Shown: piece by piece, positions 8,281 to 17,097 of the stretch
Layout of the letters: every line of letters starts with the position of its first letter
How positions within the stretch are numbered: position 1 is the stretch's first letter
NCBI GenBank assembly: GCA_035633215.1
Contig: DASQFI010000037.1
Span: 62,001-126,000 of the forward strand
Origin: DASQFI01 sp035633215
GTDB lineage: Bacteria; Acidobacteriota; Vicinamibacteria; Vicinamibacterales; SCN-69-37
Reading direction: 5' to 3'
Length of the DNA: 64,000 bases
Notes under the pieces: generated by a model
The model's input: only the letters and a program-made list of their open reading frames with translations
Told to the model about the DNA's origin: nothing
The model's database searches: none
Translations under genes and position numbers: made by a program

Positions 8281-9374
8281 CCGGCGGCCGCCTCCTCCAG
8301 CGCTCGTCGGACCGTGGCGGCGGTCGTCGGCCACGAAAACGCCGCCAGCCGCCGGCGGCCCCGTTCGAGCAGCTCCGCGTGCGCCTTCTCGTCGCGGAGA
8401 AGCGAGATGAGCGCCTGCGCAATCTCGGCCGTGTCCGTGGACACCAGCCGCGCCGCATCGCCGTAGACCTCCCGCGCGACCGGCGTGTCGAGCAGCACCG
8501 ACGGGACACCGTGCGCAAGCGCCTCGAGCGGCGTCATCGCAAAGCCCTCGTAGTCGGACAGAAACACGAACACGCGCGCACGCCGATACGCGGCGTCGAG
8601 CTCCGCGTCCGTGACGTATTCGCGCCAGTCCACGCGCTCGCTGATGCCGAGCTCGGCCGCGAGCGCGCGGGGATCGATTGGCGGATGTGTGCGATTGTCG
8701 CCAATCATGAGCAGCTGGGCGTCCGGAATCGACCTGGCGACGAACGAGAATGCCTGCAGCAACTCTGGAATGCGGCGGCGATTGAACAGCGAGCCGACAA
8801 ACAACGCAATGGGCCAGCGTGGTTCGGTGGAAGGCGATGGCACCTCGGGCGCGGCGGGAGGCGCGACGACGATCTTGTCCGGCGGAATCTTGATCCAGCG
8901 CACGATCTCGTCGGCCGAGAACTGCGAAATCGTCACGACCCGCCGCGCGGCTTTGGCGGCTGCGCCCGTCGTCCACTGGCGGCGCATCCGCTCGCGCGTC
9001 GCGAACCACTCCGGATGGGCAAAAAACGAGACGTCGTAGACGGCTACCACCGACGGGCAGGGTAGCCTCAGCGGCGCGGTGTAGCCGGCGGCGAAAAACA
9101 CGTCCGGTCTGGCGGCGCTGACGGCGCTCGCCAGCTTCGTCTGTTCCCAGATCGTACCGGCGCGCGGCGTCGGATCGACATTGACCGCGAACCGATCTCC
9201 GAGCGCCTTGACGGCGGCCGGCGCCTCGGATGGCAGAAAAATGGTGAATCGGTGCGGTGAGTCGCGATCCTCCGCCCAGACGCGGAGAACGGACAGCAAA
9301 TAGCGGCCGACGCCCGTCGGCTTGCCGACGAGCTCGCGACCGTCGATCCCGATGTGCAGGGCGCGATCAGCCAC
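8277..9374 (-). CDS. Glycosyltransferase family 4
   Basis: A 365-residue GT-B glycosyltransferase. The N-terminus has IGIDGRELVGKPTGVGRYL. The C-terminal donor-binding half has FVGSLFNRRRIPELLQAF and LLMIGDN. The E-x7-E region reads YEGFAMTPLEALAHGVPSVLLD. Compared with the other GT4 proteins here the glycine-rich loop after the motif is altered (TPVAREVYGDAARLV), so it may use a different donor. It overlaps the downstream GT2 gene by 4 bases and the upstream GT4 gene by 8 bases, an arrangement that implies translational coupling through the whole operon. Confidence 0.87.
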   Translation of the reverse strand: MADRALHIGIDGRELVGKPTGVGRYLLSVLRVWAEDRDSPHRFTIFLPSEAPAAVKALGDRFAVNVDPTPRAGTIWEQTKLASAVSAARPDVFFAAGYTAPLRLPCPSVVAVYDVSFFAHPEWFATRERMRRQWTTGAAAKAARRVVTISQFSADEIVRWIKIPPDKIVVAPPAAPEVPSPSTEPRWPIALFVGSLFNRRRIPELLQAFSFVARSIPDAQLLMIGDNRTHPPIDPRALAAELGISERVDWREYVTDAELDAAYRRARVFVFLSDYEGFAMTPLEALAHGVPSVLLDTPVAREVYGDAARLVSTDTAEIAQALISLLRDEKAHAELLERGRRRLAAFSWPTTAATVRRALEEAAAG

Positions 9375-10488
9375 GACGCTCCCGGCGTCGGGCCAGCGAA
9401 CGCGTCCAGGCGTCGCGCACTCCGCGGGCGGTGTCGGCCCAGCTGAATCCCTCCGCGCGCGTCCAGCCCGCGTCGCGCATCCGGTGGCGCGCTGAGGCGT
9501 CCGTCAGGACCTGGCGCAGATGCGCGGCCAGGGCGTCGCGGTCGGTTGGCTCGAACAACCTGCCCGCGTCGCCCACCACTTCCGGCAGCGCGCCGCGATT
9601 GGCGGCGACCACGGGCACGCCGACGGTCATCGCCTCGAGCGCCGGCATCCCAAACCCTTCCATGTGCGACGGCAGCACGAACACCAGCGCGCGCTCGTAG
9701 AGCTCGCGGCGGCGATCAGGATCAATGTATCCGGGAAGCTCGACGCGGCCGGCGAGAGGCGCGCGGCGCGCCCGCGCGACGATCGGCTCGGCCTCAGGGG
9801 TCGCCCGACCGGCGAGCACGAGAGGCGGAATGGGACGGGATGGCGCGTCGCCAATCAGCGTCTCGTACGCATCGAGCAGCACGTCGAGATTCTTTCTCGG
9901 CTCGAGCGTGCCAAGAAACAGCACGCACCCCGACGCCGGCTCGACCTCGCGGCGAGGCCAGTCCGGCCGGCCCGGCCGGCACACCGTGATGCGCGCGCGA
10001 TCGACTCCGAGCCGCCGTTCCACGTCCGACGCGGTGTGAAGCGAGACCGCCACGACCTGATCCGCCCGCTGCGCGTGCGACCGCACGAGCGCAGGGTAGT
10101 CGCGCCGAATCTCGGCGCGCGTCCGCTCGGGATGATCGAGAAAGTCGAGATCGTGAATCGTCACCACCTGCGCCGCGTGTGAGGACGGAATCATCAGCGG
10201 ATGCGCGGCGTGCACGACGTCGAGGGGCTGACCCGCCAGTTGCTCGGCCGGCGGCCAGGCCAACCGATGCCAGGCGAAGTTCAGGACCCGGACCGGGACG
10301 CGCCGATCCACGGTCTCGGTGCCGGGCACGACCGTCCTATCGAGACGATCGCTCCATGACGATGAAAACAGGCTGAGGGACTCGCCCGGCGGCGCCGAGG
10401 CGACGAGCGCGCGGGCCAGTTCGTGGACGTACTCGCCGACTCCCGTCCGCTGCCGGAGCGCGGGGCGGTAGTCGAGCAGGATGCGCAC
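9367..10488 (-). CDS. Glycosyltransferase family 4, first gene of the exopolysaccharide operon
   Basis: A 373-residue GT-B glycosyltransferase. It begins ILLDYRPALRQRTGVGEYV. The donor domain shows FLGTLEPRKNLDVLLDAYE and LPGYIDPDRR. The E-x7-E motif is in MEGFGMPALEAMTVGVPVV, followed by NRGALPEVVGDAGRLFEP. ATG start at 10488. It is the promoter-proximal gene of a seven-gene minus-strand operon running to 2707. It lies back to back with ugd, 148 bases away, and the intervening palindrome at 10543-10560 offers a shared control point. Confidence 0.88.
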   Translation of the reverse strand: MRILLDYRPALRQRTGVGEYVHELARALVASAPPGESLSLFSSSWSDRLDRTVVPGTETVDRRVPVRVLNFAWHRLAWPPAEQLAGQPLDVVHAAHPLMIPSSHAAQVVTIHDLDFLDHPERTRAEIRRDYPALVRSHAQRADQVVAVSLHTASDVERRLGVDRARITVCRPGRPDWPRREVEPASGCVLFLGTLEPRKNLDVLLDAYETLIGDAPSRPIPPLVLAGRATPEAEPIVARARRAPLAGRVELPGYIDPDRRRELYERALVFVLPSHMEGFGMPALEAMTVGVPVVAANRGALPEVVGDAGRLFEPTDRDALAAHLRQVLTDASARHRMRDAGWTRAEGFSWADTARGVRDAWTRSLARRRERRG

Positions 10489-10542
10489 GGCCCAACCTAG
10501 TGGGGCCGGTATGGAATTGCAAGCGAGGCCGCAACTCCTTAT

Positions 10543-10582
10543 CTGTCAATCGGTTGACAGCTTTTTGGCCGCATGTTAGTGT
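10543..10582 (+). promoter_or_regulatory. ugd promoter with a palindromic operator-like repeat over the -35 box
   Basis: TTGACA at 10554-10559 and TAGTGT at 10577-10582 are separated by 17 bases. The -35 box is one arm of a perfect 7-bp inverted repeat, CTGTCAA-TCGG-TTGACAG (10543-10560). The other arm gives a TTGACA on the minus strand too, so the same palindrome could serve both divergent operons. A strong ribosome-binding sequence GGAGGAGG lies at 10619-10626, ahead of the ugd ATG. The promoter is inferred from sequence; the identity of any regulator is unknown. Confidence 0.6.
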
Positions 10583-10636
10583 GAGGAGTTTTTCGAGCGC
10601 GCGCGCGCCGCGCGGATCGGAGGAGGCAGCGTCTTC

Positions 10637-11938
10637 ATGAGAATTGCGGTGATCGGGTCGGGCTACGTCGGGTTGGTGGTCGGGGCGTGTTTCGCCGAGA
10701 CCGGCAACGACGTGATCTGCGTCGACAAGGACGCGGCCAAGATTCGGATGCTGCGCCAGGGCGCGATTCCGATCTACGAACCCGGACTCGAAGAGCTGGT
10801 GCGCCGGAATCGGCACGAGAATCGGCTCGTGTTCACGACCGACCTGAAGGATGCGGTGAAAAAATCCGAGGTCGTGTTCATCGCCGTGGGCACGCCGACC
10901 GACGAAGACGGCGGCGCCGATCTCCAGCACGTCCTGGGCGCGGCCCGGGATGTCGCGCGCGCGATGAACGGCTACAAGGTCATCGTGGACAAGAGCACGG
11001 TGCCGGCCGGCACCTCGGAGAAAGTGACCGAGGTCATGCGCAAGGAGACCACGCATCCGTTCAGCGTCGTGAGCAATCCGGAATTCCTGAAGCAGGGCGC
11101 GGCCGTCGAGGATTTTCTGAAGCCCGATCGCGTGGTCATTGGCGCCACCGAACAACGCGCGGCCGACATCATGACGGAGCTCTACCGGCCGTTCACGCGG
11201 ACCGGCGCGCCCATCATGGTGATGGACTGCGCGAGCGCCGAGCTCTGCAAGTACGCCGCGAACGCGATGCTCGCGACCCGCATCTCGTTCATGAACGAAG
11301 TCGCCAACGTCTGCGAGCGCTTTGGCGCCGACGTGGACATGGTGCGCAAAGCGGTCGCCTCCGACCGCCGCATCGGCCCGGCGTTCCTGTTTCCCGGCGT
11401 CGGCTACGGCGGCAGCTGCTTTCCGAAGGACGTCAAGGCGATTGTCCGGTTCTCGGCCGACAAGAAGTATCGATTCAAGATTCTCGAGGCCGTCGAGTCG
11501 GTCAACGAGCAGCAGAAGCTCAAGCTGCTGACCATGGTCGACAAGCACTTCGGGAAGTCGCTCCGGGGCAAGACGATCGCGATCTGGGGGCTGGCGTTCA
11601 AGCCGCGCACCGACGACATGCGCGAAGCGCCGTCGATTCCGATCATCCAGGGTCTGCTCAAGCGCGGCGCGACAGTCCGGGCGTTCGATCCGGAAGCCAA
11701 GACCACCGCACGCCGCGTCTTCGGCACACGCATTCAGTATTCGAAGCACGCGTATGACGCGCTCGCCGGCGCCGACGCGCTGCTCGTCGTGACGGAGTGG
11801 AACGAGTTCCGCGAGCCGGATTTCGACCGGATGAAGCGGCTGATGAAGAACCCGGTCATCTTCGACGGCCGCAACATCTACGATCCCCAACAGATTCGCG
11901 CGCTCGGCTTCAGCTACTCGTCGATCGGCCGGCCATGA
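10637..11938 (+). CDS. ugd: UDP-glucose 6-dehydrogenase
   Basis: A 433-residue cytoplasmic enzyme that oxidises UDP-glucose to UDP-glucuronate with two NAD. The Rossmann motif GSGYVGLVVGACFAE is at residues 6-20. GTPTDEDGGADL, STVPAGTSEKV, NPEFLKQGAAVEDF and the catalytic cysteine C261 in GYGGSCFPKD follow. IWGLAFKPRTDDMREAPS is in the C-terminal UDP-binding domain. Length is normal. It has a clear Shine-Dalgarno and an upstream promoter. Its stop overlaps the start of galE (ATGA). The product feeds the UDP-xylose synthase of the divergent operon. Confidence 0.97.
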   Translation: MRIAVIGSGYVGLVVGACFAETGNDVICVDKDAAKIRMLRQGAIPIYEPGLEELVRRNRHENRLVFTTDLKDAVKKSEVVFIAVGTPTDEDGGADLQHVLGAARDVARAMNGYKVIVDKSTVPAGTSEKVTEVMRKETTHPFSVVSNPEFLKQGAAVEDFLKPDRVVIGATEQRAADIMTELYRPFTRTGAPIMVMDCASAELCKYAANAMLATRISFMNEVANVCERFGADVDMVRKAVASDRRIGPAFLFPGVGYGGSCFPKDVKAIVRFSADKKYRFKILEAVESVNEQQKLKLLTMVDKHFGKSLRGKTIAIWGLAFKPRTDDMREAPSIPIIQGLLKRGATVRAFDPEAKTTARRVFGTRIQYSKHAYDALAGADALLVVTEWNEFREPDFDRMKRLMKNPVIFDGRNIYDPQQIRALGFSYSSIGRP

Positions 11939-12963
11939 GCACGGTCGTCGTGACCGGTGGGGCCGGCTATGTCGGCAGCCATGCCGTGAAGGCCCTGGCG
12001 GCCGCCGGCTACGACGTCGTGGTGTTCGATGACCTGTCGGCCGGGCATGCCGAGGCGGTCGATCGGATCGCCGGCGCGTTTCCGGCGCGAACGATCTCGC
12101 TCGTCCGCGGCGACGTGCTCGATCGCGCGGCCCTGGATCGGGTGTTCGCCAGCGCGGGGGCCTCGGCCGTCATGCACTTCGCGGCCAGGCTGCTGGTGGG
12201 TGAATCGGTGCGCGAGCCGATCGGATACTATCGCGCGAACGTGACGGGCACGATGACCCTGCTCGAGGCCATGGCCGGCGCGGGCGTCGAGCGCTTCGTG
12301 TTCTCCTCCACGGCGGCGACGTTCGGCGAGCCGAAGGAGTCGCCGATTACGGAAGACCATCCCCAGGCGCCCGTGAACGCGTACGGCGAAACCAAGCTCG
12401 CCATTGAACGCGCGCTCCCGCATGTCGAGCGCGCGACGGGGATTCGCTGGACCGTGTTCCGATACTTCAACGCGGCCGGCGCCGACCCCGACGGCCTGCT
12501 CGGCGAAGACCACGACCCGGAGGAACACCTGATTCCGCTGGCGCTGAAGGCGGTCGCCGGCGGCCGGCAGCTCACGGTCTTTGGCGAGGACTATCCGACG
12601 CCCGACGGCACCTGTATCCGCGACTACGTGCATGTGACCGACCTCGCGTCGGCGCACATCGCCGCGCTCCAGGCGCTCGAATCCGGGGCTTCGTCGGCGG
12701 CCTACAATCTGGGCAACGGCGCGGGGATCTCCGTCCGGCAGGTGATCGACACGGTCGCGCGCGTGACCGGACGGCCGGTGCCGCACCAGGTCGGCGCCCG
12801 CCGCGCGGGCGATCCCGCGAGACTCGTGGCGTCGAGCGACCGCGCGCGATCGCAACTGGGGTGGACGCCCCGGTTGGATCGGCTCGACGCGATCGTCGAG
12901 ACCGCATGGAACTGGCATGCACGTCATCCCGGTGGCTACGACCCGGCACCGCCATCACGGTAA
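11935..12963 (+). CDS. galE: UDP-glucose 4-epimerase
   Basis: A 342-residue NAD-dependent epimerase interconverting UDP-glucose and UDP-galactose. VVTGGAGYVGSHAVKAL is at the N-terminus. FAARLLVGESV, SSTAATFGEP and the YGETK catalytic tyrosine-lysine motif follow. RYFNAAGADPDG and EDYPTPDGTCIRDYVHV are characteristic of true GalE. The start at 11935 is chosen because ATGA overlaps the ugd stop and the Rossmann strand follows directly; the longer frame from 11797 is only read-through inside ugd. The next gene begins immediately after the stop codon. Confidence 0.95.
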   Translation: MSTVVVTGGAGYVGSHAVKALAAAGYDVVVFDDLSAGHAEAVDRIAGAFPARTISLVRGDVLDRAALDRVFASAGASAVMHFAARLLVGESVREPIGYYRANVTGTMTLLEAMAGAGVERFVFSSTAATFGEPKESPITEDHPQAPVNAYGETKLAIERALPHVERATGIRWTVFRYFNAAGADPDGLLGEDHDPEEHLIPLALKAVAGGRQLTVFGEDYPTPDGTCIRDYVHVTDLASAHIAALQALESGASSAAYNLGNGAGISVRQVIDTVARVTGRPVPHQVGARRAGDPARLVASSDRARSQLGWTPRLDRLDAIVETAWNWHARHPGGYDPAPPSR

Positions 12964-13674
12964 ATGGCAGGACTGAAAGGCGTACTCAAGGATCCGCTGC
13001 TTTCGGTCGTGATGCCCGTCTACAACGAGCGGGACACGATCGAACAAATCATCCCTCGCGTGCTCGCTGTGCCCATCCGCACCGAGCTCATCGTCGTCGA
13101 CGATGGATCGACGGACGGGACGCGGGATCTGCTGACGGCGCTCCGTCAGAAGCACGAGTTCAACCTGATCTTCCAGCCGAAGAACGCCGGGAAGGGCGCG
13201 GCGCTTCGCCGGGGCTTCCAGGAGGTCCATGGCGACCTGGTCGTCATTCAGGACGCCGACCTGGAGTACTCGCCGGAGGAGTTCCCGGACCTGATCGAGC
13301 TCATCTGCCAGGGCCGCGCCGACGTCGTGTACGGATCGCGGTTCATCGGCCGGCATCGCGTGTTCATGTTCACGCACTACGCGGGCAACCGGCTGCTGAC
13401 CTTGATTACGAACGTCCTGTACAACACGATGCTGACGGACATGGAGACGTGCTACAAGGTCATGCGCACCGAGGTGCTGCGGGCCTTGACGCTCGACTCG
13501 AACGGCTTCGGCATCGAACCTGAGCTGACGGCGAAGATTTTCAAGCGCAACTACCGCGTCTACGAGGTGCCGATCACGTACGACGGGCGCGGCTACGAAG
13601 AAGGGAAGAAGATCACCTGGCGCGATGGCGTCGTCGCGCTCTGGGTCCTGCTCAAGTACCGGTTTCGAGAGTGA
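12964..13674 (+). CDS. Glycosyltransferase family 2, polyprenyl-phosphate mannose/glucose synthase type
   Basis: A 236-residue GT-A enzyme resembling dolichol-phosphate-mannose synthase. It would load a sugar onto a polyprenyl phosphate carrier. SVVMPVYNERDTIEQI, IVVDDGSTDGTRD and GKGAALRRGF precede the metal-binding QDADLEY. YGSRFIG and DMETCYKVMR are typical of the DPM1-like subfamily, as is the lack of C-terminal membrane segments. Its ATG follows the galE stop directly and its end overlaps the ABC exporter start by 4 bases. The context suggests glycolipid or exopolysaccharide building. Confidence 0.85.
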   Translation: MAGLKGVLKDPLLSVVMPVYNERDTIEQIIPRVLAVPIRTELIVVDDGSTDGTRDLLTALRQKHEFNLIFQPKNAGKGAALRRGFQEVHGDLVVIQDADLEYSPEEFPDLIELICQGRADVVYGSRFIGRHRVFMFTHYAGNRLLTLITNVLYNTMLTDMETCYKVMRTEVLRALTLDSNGFGIEPELTAKIFKRNYRVYEVPITYDGRGYEEGKKITWRDGVVALWVLLKYRFRE

Positions 13675-15458
13675 AAGAATTCCTGCGACTGCTGCGGTAC
13701 GCGGCGCCCTACCGGGGCCAGCTCACCGCTGCGCTCCTGGCGATGTTGCTGTACGCGGCCGGGTCCGCGTTGCTCGTCTATCTCATCAAGCCCATCCTCG
13801 ACAAAGTCCTGCCCGCACAGCAGCAGGTCGGCCAGGTCGCGATCCTGCTTCTCGTCGCGTACTTCCTGAAGGGCCTCGGCAGCTACGTATCGGGGTACCT
13901 CATGACGCAGGTCGGGCAGCGCGTCGTCATGGACCTCCGGAACCAGCTGTTCCGGCACATCCTCGGCCAGTCGGCGGCGTTCTTCTCGCGCCGCACGTCG
14001 GGGCAGCTGATTTCGCACCTCACGAACGACGTGGGCCAGGTGCACCTGGCGGTCTCGGAAACCGCCGCGGATCTGGTCCGAGAGTCACTGGCCGTCATCT
14101 TCTACGTCGGGCTGCTGTTCTATTTCGACTGGCGGCTCGCGCTCGTGTGCCTGACCGCCGCGCCGCTGATCGTCTACCCGCTGGCGCGCCTGGGACAACG
14201 CGTCCGCCGGACGACGAGACGAAGTCAGGAAGAGCTCGAGCACGTCACGCACCTCAGCGCCGAAGCGCTTTCGGGCCATCGCATCGTCAAGGCCTTTGGC
14301 GCGGAGGAACGTGAGACCAGCCGGTTCGCGCGCGCGACGCACTCGTTGTTCCGCACCAACATGAAAATCACGGGAGCGATGTCGGCGCTGCCGCCGCTCA
14401 TGGAGTTCATCGGCGGACTGGCAGCCGTCGGCCTCCTCTGGTGGGGCGCTCAGGAGATCAGCCGCGCCGGCGGGCGACTGACCCCAGGAGGATTCACGTC
14501 GTTCCTGGCCACCGCCTTTCTGATGTACGGACCGATCAAGAAGCTGAGCCGCGTGAACGCCGGCATCCAGCAGACGATTGCGGCCTGTCAGCGCATCTTC
14601 CATCTGCTCGACACGCACACGGAAGTGCTCGAGCGGCCCGGCGCGCCGCCGCTCGCCCGGCTGCGGACGCAGGTCGAATTCCGCGACGTCGGGTTCGCAT
14701 ATGAAGACGAGCCCACACGTCACATCCTTCGCCACGTCTCGTTCGGCGTCCGCGCCGGGCAGGTCGTCGCCATCGTCGGCTTGAGCGGCGCGGGTAAGAC
14801 GACGCTCGTGAACCTGATTCCGCGTTTCTATGACGTCACCGAGGGCGCGATTCTGATCGACGCCGTGGACATCCGGACGGTCACGTTGCGCTCGCTGCGG
14901 GAGCAGATCGCGCTCGTCACGCAGGAGACCGTGCTCTTCGACGACTCGATCGCCGCCAACATCGCCTACGGCGTGCCCCAGGCCACCCGCGACGAGATCG
15001 TCGCCGCGGCCACGGCGGCTCACGCCCACGAATTCATCGTGCACCTCCCACGCGGCTATGACACGACGATCGGCGAGCGCGGCCAGCGGCTGTCCGGCGG
15101 CCAGCGGCAGCGTCTCGCCATCGCCCGCGCGATCCTCAAGAACTGTCCGCTCCTCGTGCTGGACGAGGCGACCTCGTCGCTCGACGCCGAGTCGGAGCTG
15201 CTCGTCCAGGACGCGCTCGCCAACCTCATGCGCGATCGGACGACGTTCGTGATTGCGCACCGGCTGTCCACGGTCCGGCGCGCGGACCTCATCGTCGCGC
15301 TCGAAAAAGGCGAGGTCGCCGAGATTGGCAGCCACGACGATCTCGTGGCCCGGCCGGGGGGCGTCTACGCGCGGCTGTACGCCTTGCAGGCGTTCGACGA
15401 GCGCGACGGCGAACCGGACCTCGAGCCGTCGGACCTCGCCCGGGAGGTGCGGTCGTGA
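13671..15458 (+). CDS. MsbA-like ABC exporter (fused membrane and ATPase domains)
   Basis: A 595-residue half-transporter for lipid or lipid-linked substrate export across the inner membrane. Residues 1-310 form the six-helix ABC exporter domain. The nucleotide-binding domain has Walker A GLSGAGKTT, the signature LSGGQRQR, Walker B LLVLDEATSS and the switch histidine in IAHRLST. GTG start overlapping the upstream GT2 by 4 bases; the 3' end overlaps yicC by 4. Sitting after sugar-nucleotide genes, it may flip a glycolipid such as lipid A or a polysaccharide precursor. MsbA proper is an inference, so no symbol is given. Confidence 0.9.
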   Translation: MKEFLRLLRYAAPYRGQLTAALLAMLLYAAGSALLVYLIKPILDKVLPAQQQVGQVAILLLVAYFLKGLGSYVSGYLMTQVGQRVVMDLRNQLFRHILGQSAAFFSRRTSGQLISHLTNDVGQVHLAVSETAADLVRESLAVIFYVGLLFYFDWRLALVCLTAAPLIVYPLARLGQRVRRTTRRSQEELEHVTHLSAEALSGHRIVKAFGAEERETSRFARATHSLFRTNMKITGAMSALPPLMEFIGGLAAVGLLWWGAQEISRAGGRLTPGGFTSFLATAFLMYGPIKKLSRVNAGIQQTIAACQRIFHLLDTHTEVLERPGAPPLARLRTQVEFRDVGFAYEDEPTRHILRHVSFGVRAGQVVAIVGLSGAGKTTLVNLIPRFYDVTEGAILIDAVDIRTVTLRSLREQIALVTQETVLFDDSIAANIAYGVPQATRDEIVAAATAAHAHEFIVHLPRGYDTTIGERGQRLSGGQRQRLAIARAILKNCPLLVLDEATSSLDAESELLVQDALANLMRDRTTFVIAHRLSTVRRADLIVALEKGEVAEIGSHDDLVARPGGVYARLYALQAFDERDGEPDLEPSDLAREVRS

Positions 15459-16351
15459 TCCGATCCATGACGGGCTTTGCCGCGCTCAGCCGCGAGTCGA
15501 ACGGCGAAAAAATCGTCGCCACGATCAAGTCCGTCAACCACCGGTTTCTGGACGTCCAGGTCAAAGCGCCGCAGATGCTGGCGTCAGTCGAGGGACACGT
15601 CCGCGCGCTCGTGCAGCAGCGCGTCTCGCGCGGCCGGATCGAAGTCCAGATCGGGCTGGACCTGACCGGCACGCCCGTGCGCGAAGTCACGCTCGACGAG
15701 GCGCTGCTGGCGCGCGTCACGCAATTGCTCGCCGATGCCCGGGCGCGCGGACTCGTGGTGGGCGAGCTCACCGCGTCGGACGTGCTTCGCATCCCGCAGC
15801 TCCTCGACATCCGGCTGAAGAGCTCGGACCAGGGGCCCGCCGCGTTGCCGGCGAGCCTCTCCGCGCTCCTCGACATCGTCGTCGGCGAGACCATGGACGC
15901 GCTCGTGGTCATGCGCGCCACGGAGGGCCGGTTCATCCAAACGGATCTCGACACGAGACTCGCGACGATCTCGGGCTTCGTCAGCGACCTCGAGCGCGTC
16001 GCCCGCGAGGGACAACAGCACCTGGAAGCGCGCCTGCGTCAGCGCCTGGCCGAGCTGCCGCCCGACATCCAGGGCGACCCCGCGGCCATCGCGCAGGAAA
16101 CCGTGCGCTTCGTCGCGCGGTCGGATGTCGACGAGGAGATCGTCCGCATGCGCGGCCACGCCGAGCACTGGCGCGGGTTGTCCGACGGCCCGGAGCCGTG
16201 CGGCCGCAAGCTCGATTTCCTCGTGCAGGAAATGAACCGCGAGATCAACACGATCGGCTCGAAGGTGGAAGGCGGGCGCGCGACGGAGGTCGTGATCGCC
16301 GCCAAGGCCGAGCTCGAGCGGCTTCGGGAGCAAGTCCAGAATGTCGAGTGA
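15455..16351 (+). CDS. yicC: YicC family protein (endoribonuclease-associated)
   Basis: A 298-residue member of the YicC/YloC family, cytoplasmic proteins with reported endoribonuclease activity. The N-terminal signature IRSMTGFAAL and NHRFLDV are present. The C-terminal DUF1732 signature is seen in GRKLDFLVQEMNREINTIGSK. Length matches the family. GTG start overlapping the ABC exporter by 4 bases. Its 3' end overlaps gmk by 11 bases. The yicC-gmk-rpoZ-coaBC-priA order is widely conserved in bacteria and supports each assignment in this run. Confidence 0.93.
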   Translation: MIRSMTGFAALSRESNGEKIVATIKSVNHRFLDVQVKAPQMLASVEGHVRALVQQRVSRGRIEVQIGLDLTGTPVREVTLDEALLARVTQLLADARARGLVVGELTASDVLRIPQLLDIRLKSSDQGPAALPASLSALLDIVVGETMDALVVMRATEGRFIQTDLDTRLATISGFVSDLERVAREGQQHLEARLRQRLAELPPDIQGDPAAIAQETVRFVARSDVDEEIVRMRGHAEHWRGLSDGPEPCGRKLDFLVQEMNREINTIGSKVEGGRATEVVIAAKAELERLREQVQNVE

Positions 16352-16970
16352 GGCGGGACGCGCGCGCGGCGTGCTGTTCGTCGTCTCGGCGCCGTCCGGG
16401 ACCGGAAAAACGACCGTCGTCGAGCGCCTGGTCGGCGAACTCCCGAAGCTGCTGCGGTCGCGCTCGTACACGTCGCGCCCCGCCCGGCCGGGAGAAACCG
16501 ACGGCGTCGACTATAATTTCATGAGTCGTCCTGCGTTCGACGCCATGGTCGGCCGCGACGAGTTCCTCGAGTGGGCCGACGTGTTCGGCAACCTGTATGG
16601 GACGGCACGGCACGATACGGAGGCCGCGCTCGCGTCCGGCCGCGACGTCGTGCTCGTCATCGACGTTCAGGGCGCCAAACAGGTTCGCGCGCGCGTTTCA
16701 GAAGCGGTGAGCATCTTCGTGCTGCCGCCGTCGTTCCAGGCGCTCGAGACGCGGCTGCGCGGCCGCTGTCAGGATGACGAGGCGGCGATCGCGCGACGGC
16801 TCGACACCGCGCGCAGCGAGATCTCCGCCGTCGACGCGTACGAGTACGTCGTCGTGAACGACGACCTGGACCGATGCGTGCGCGAACTGGCGGCGATTGT
16901 AACGGCCGAGCGCGCACGGCGGGTTCGACGGCGACAGCAGATCGACCGGATCGTCCGGACGTTTCAGTGA
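16341..16970 (+). CDS. gmk: Guanylate kinase
   Basis: A 209-residue cytoplasmic kinase that phosphorylates GMP to GDP using ATP. The P-loop is in SAPSGTGKTTVVERL. The GMP-binding segment follows as SRSYTSRPARPGETDGVDYNF, with EFLEWADVFGNLYGT and VVLVIDVQGA after it. ATG 16341 lies inside the yicC 3' end, as often seen for this pair. The stop codon sits inside a 12-base tandem duplication, TTCAGTGAAAGG at 16963-16974 and again at 16975-16986, which leads straight into a palindromic element. Confidence 0.96.
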   Translation: MSSEAGRARGVLFVVSAPSGTGKTTVVERLVGELPKLLRSRSYTSRPARPGETDGVDYNFMSRPAFDAMVGRDEFLEWADVFGNLYGTARHDTEAALASGRDVVLVIDVQGAKQVRARVSEAVSIFVLPPSFQALETRLRGRCQDDEAAIARRLDTARSEISAVDAYEYVVVNDDLDRCVRELAAIVTAERARRVRRRQQIDRIVRTFQ

Positions 16971-16981
16971 AAGGTTCAGTG

Positions 16982-17086
16982 AAAGGGGTCAGGTCTTGGA
17001 TTGTCGGATTTCAGGGCGACGGCAAGATCTGTCATACGCTTCTGAGATCCCCCGCGAAACCTGATAATCCAAGACCTGACCCCTTT
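16982..17086. repeat. REP/RAYT-type palindromic element between gmk and rpoZ
   Basis: A perfect 21-base inverted repeat (arms 16982-17002 and 17066-17086) reads AAAGGGGTCAGGTCTTGGAT at its left side. The middle holds the additional partly complementary segments GGATTTCAGGG and CGCGAAACCTGAT. Elements with the GGGGTCAGGTCTTG arm are familiar as dispersed REP sequences mobilised by REP-associated tyrosine transposases; that identification is from memory, and no transposase gene lies in the window. It separates two genes that are normally adjacent, so it is most likely an insertion into the operon. There is no T-run, so terminator function is doubtful. Confidence 0.75.
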
Positions 17087-17097
17087 GGGGAGCACAC

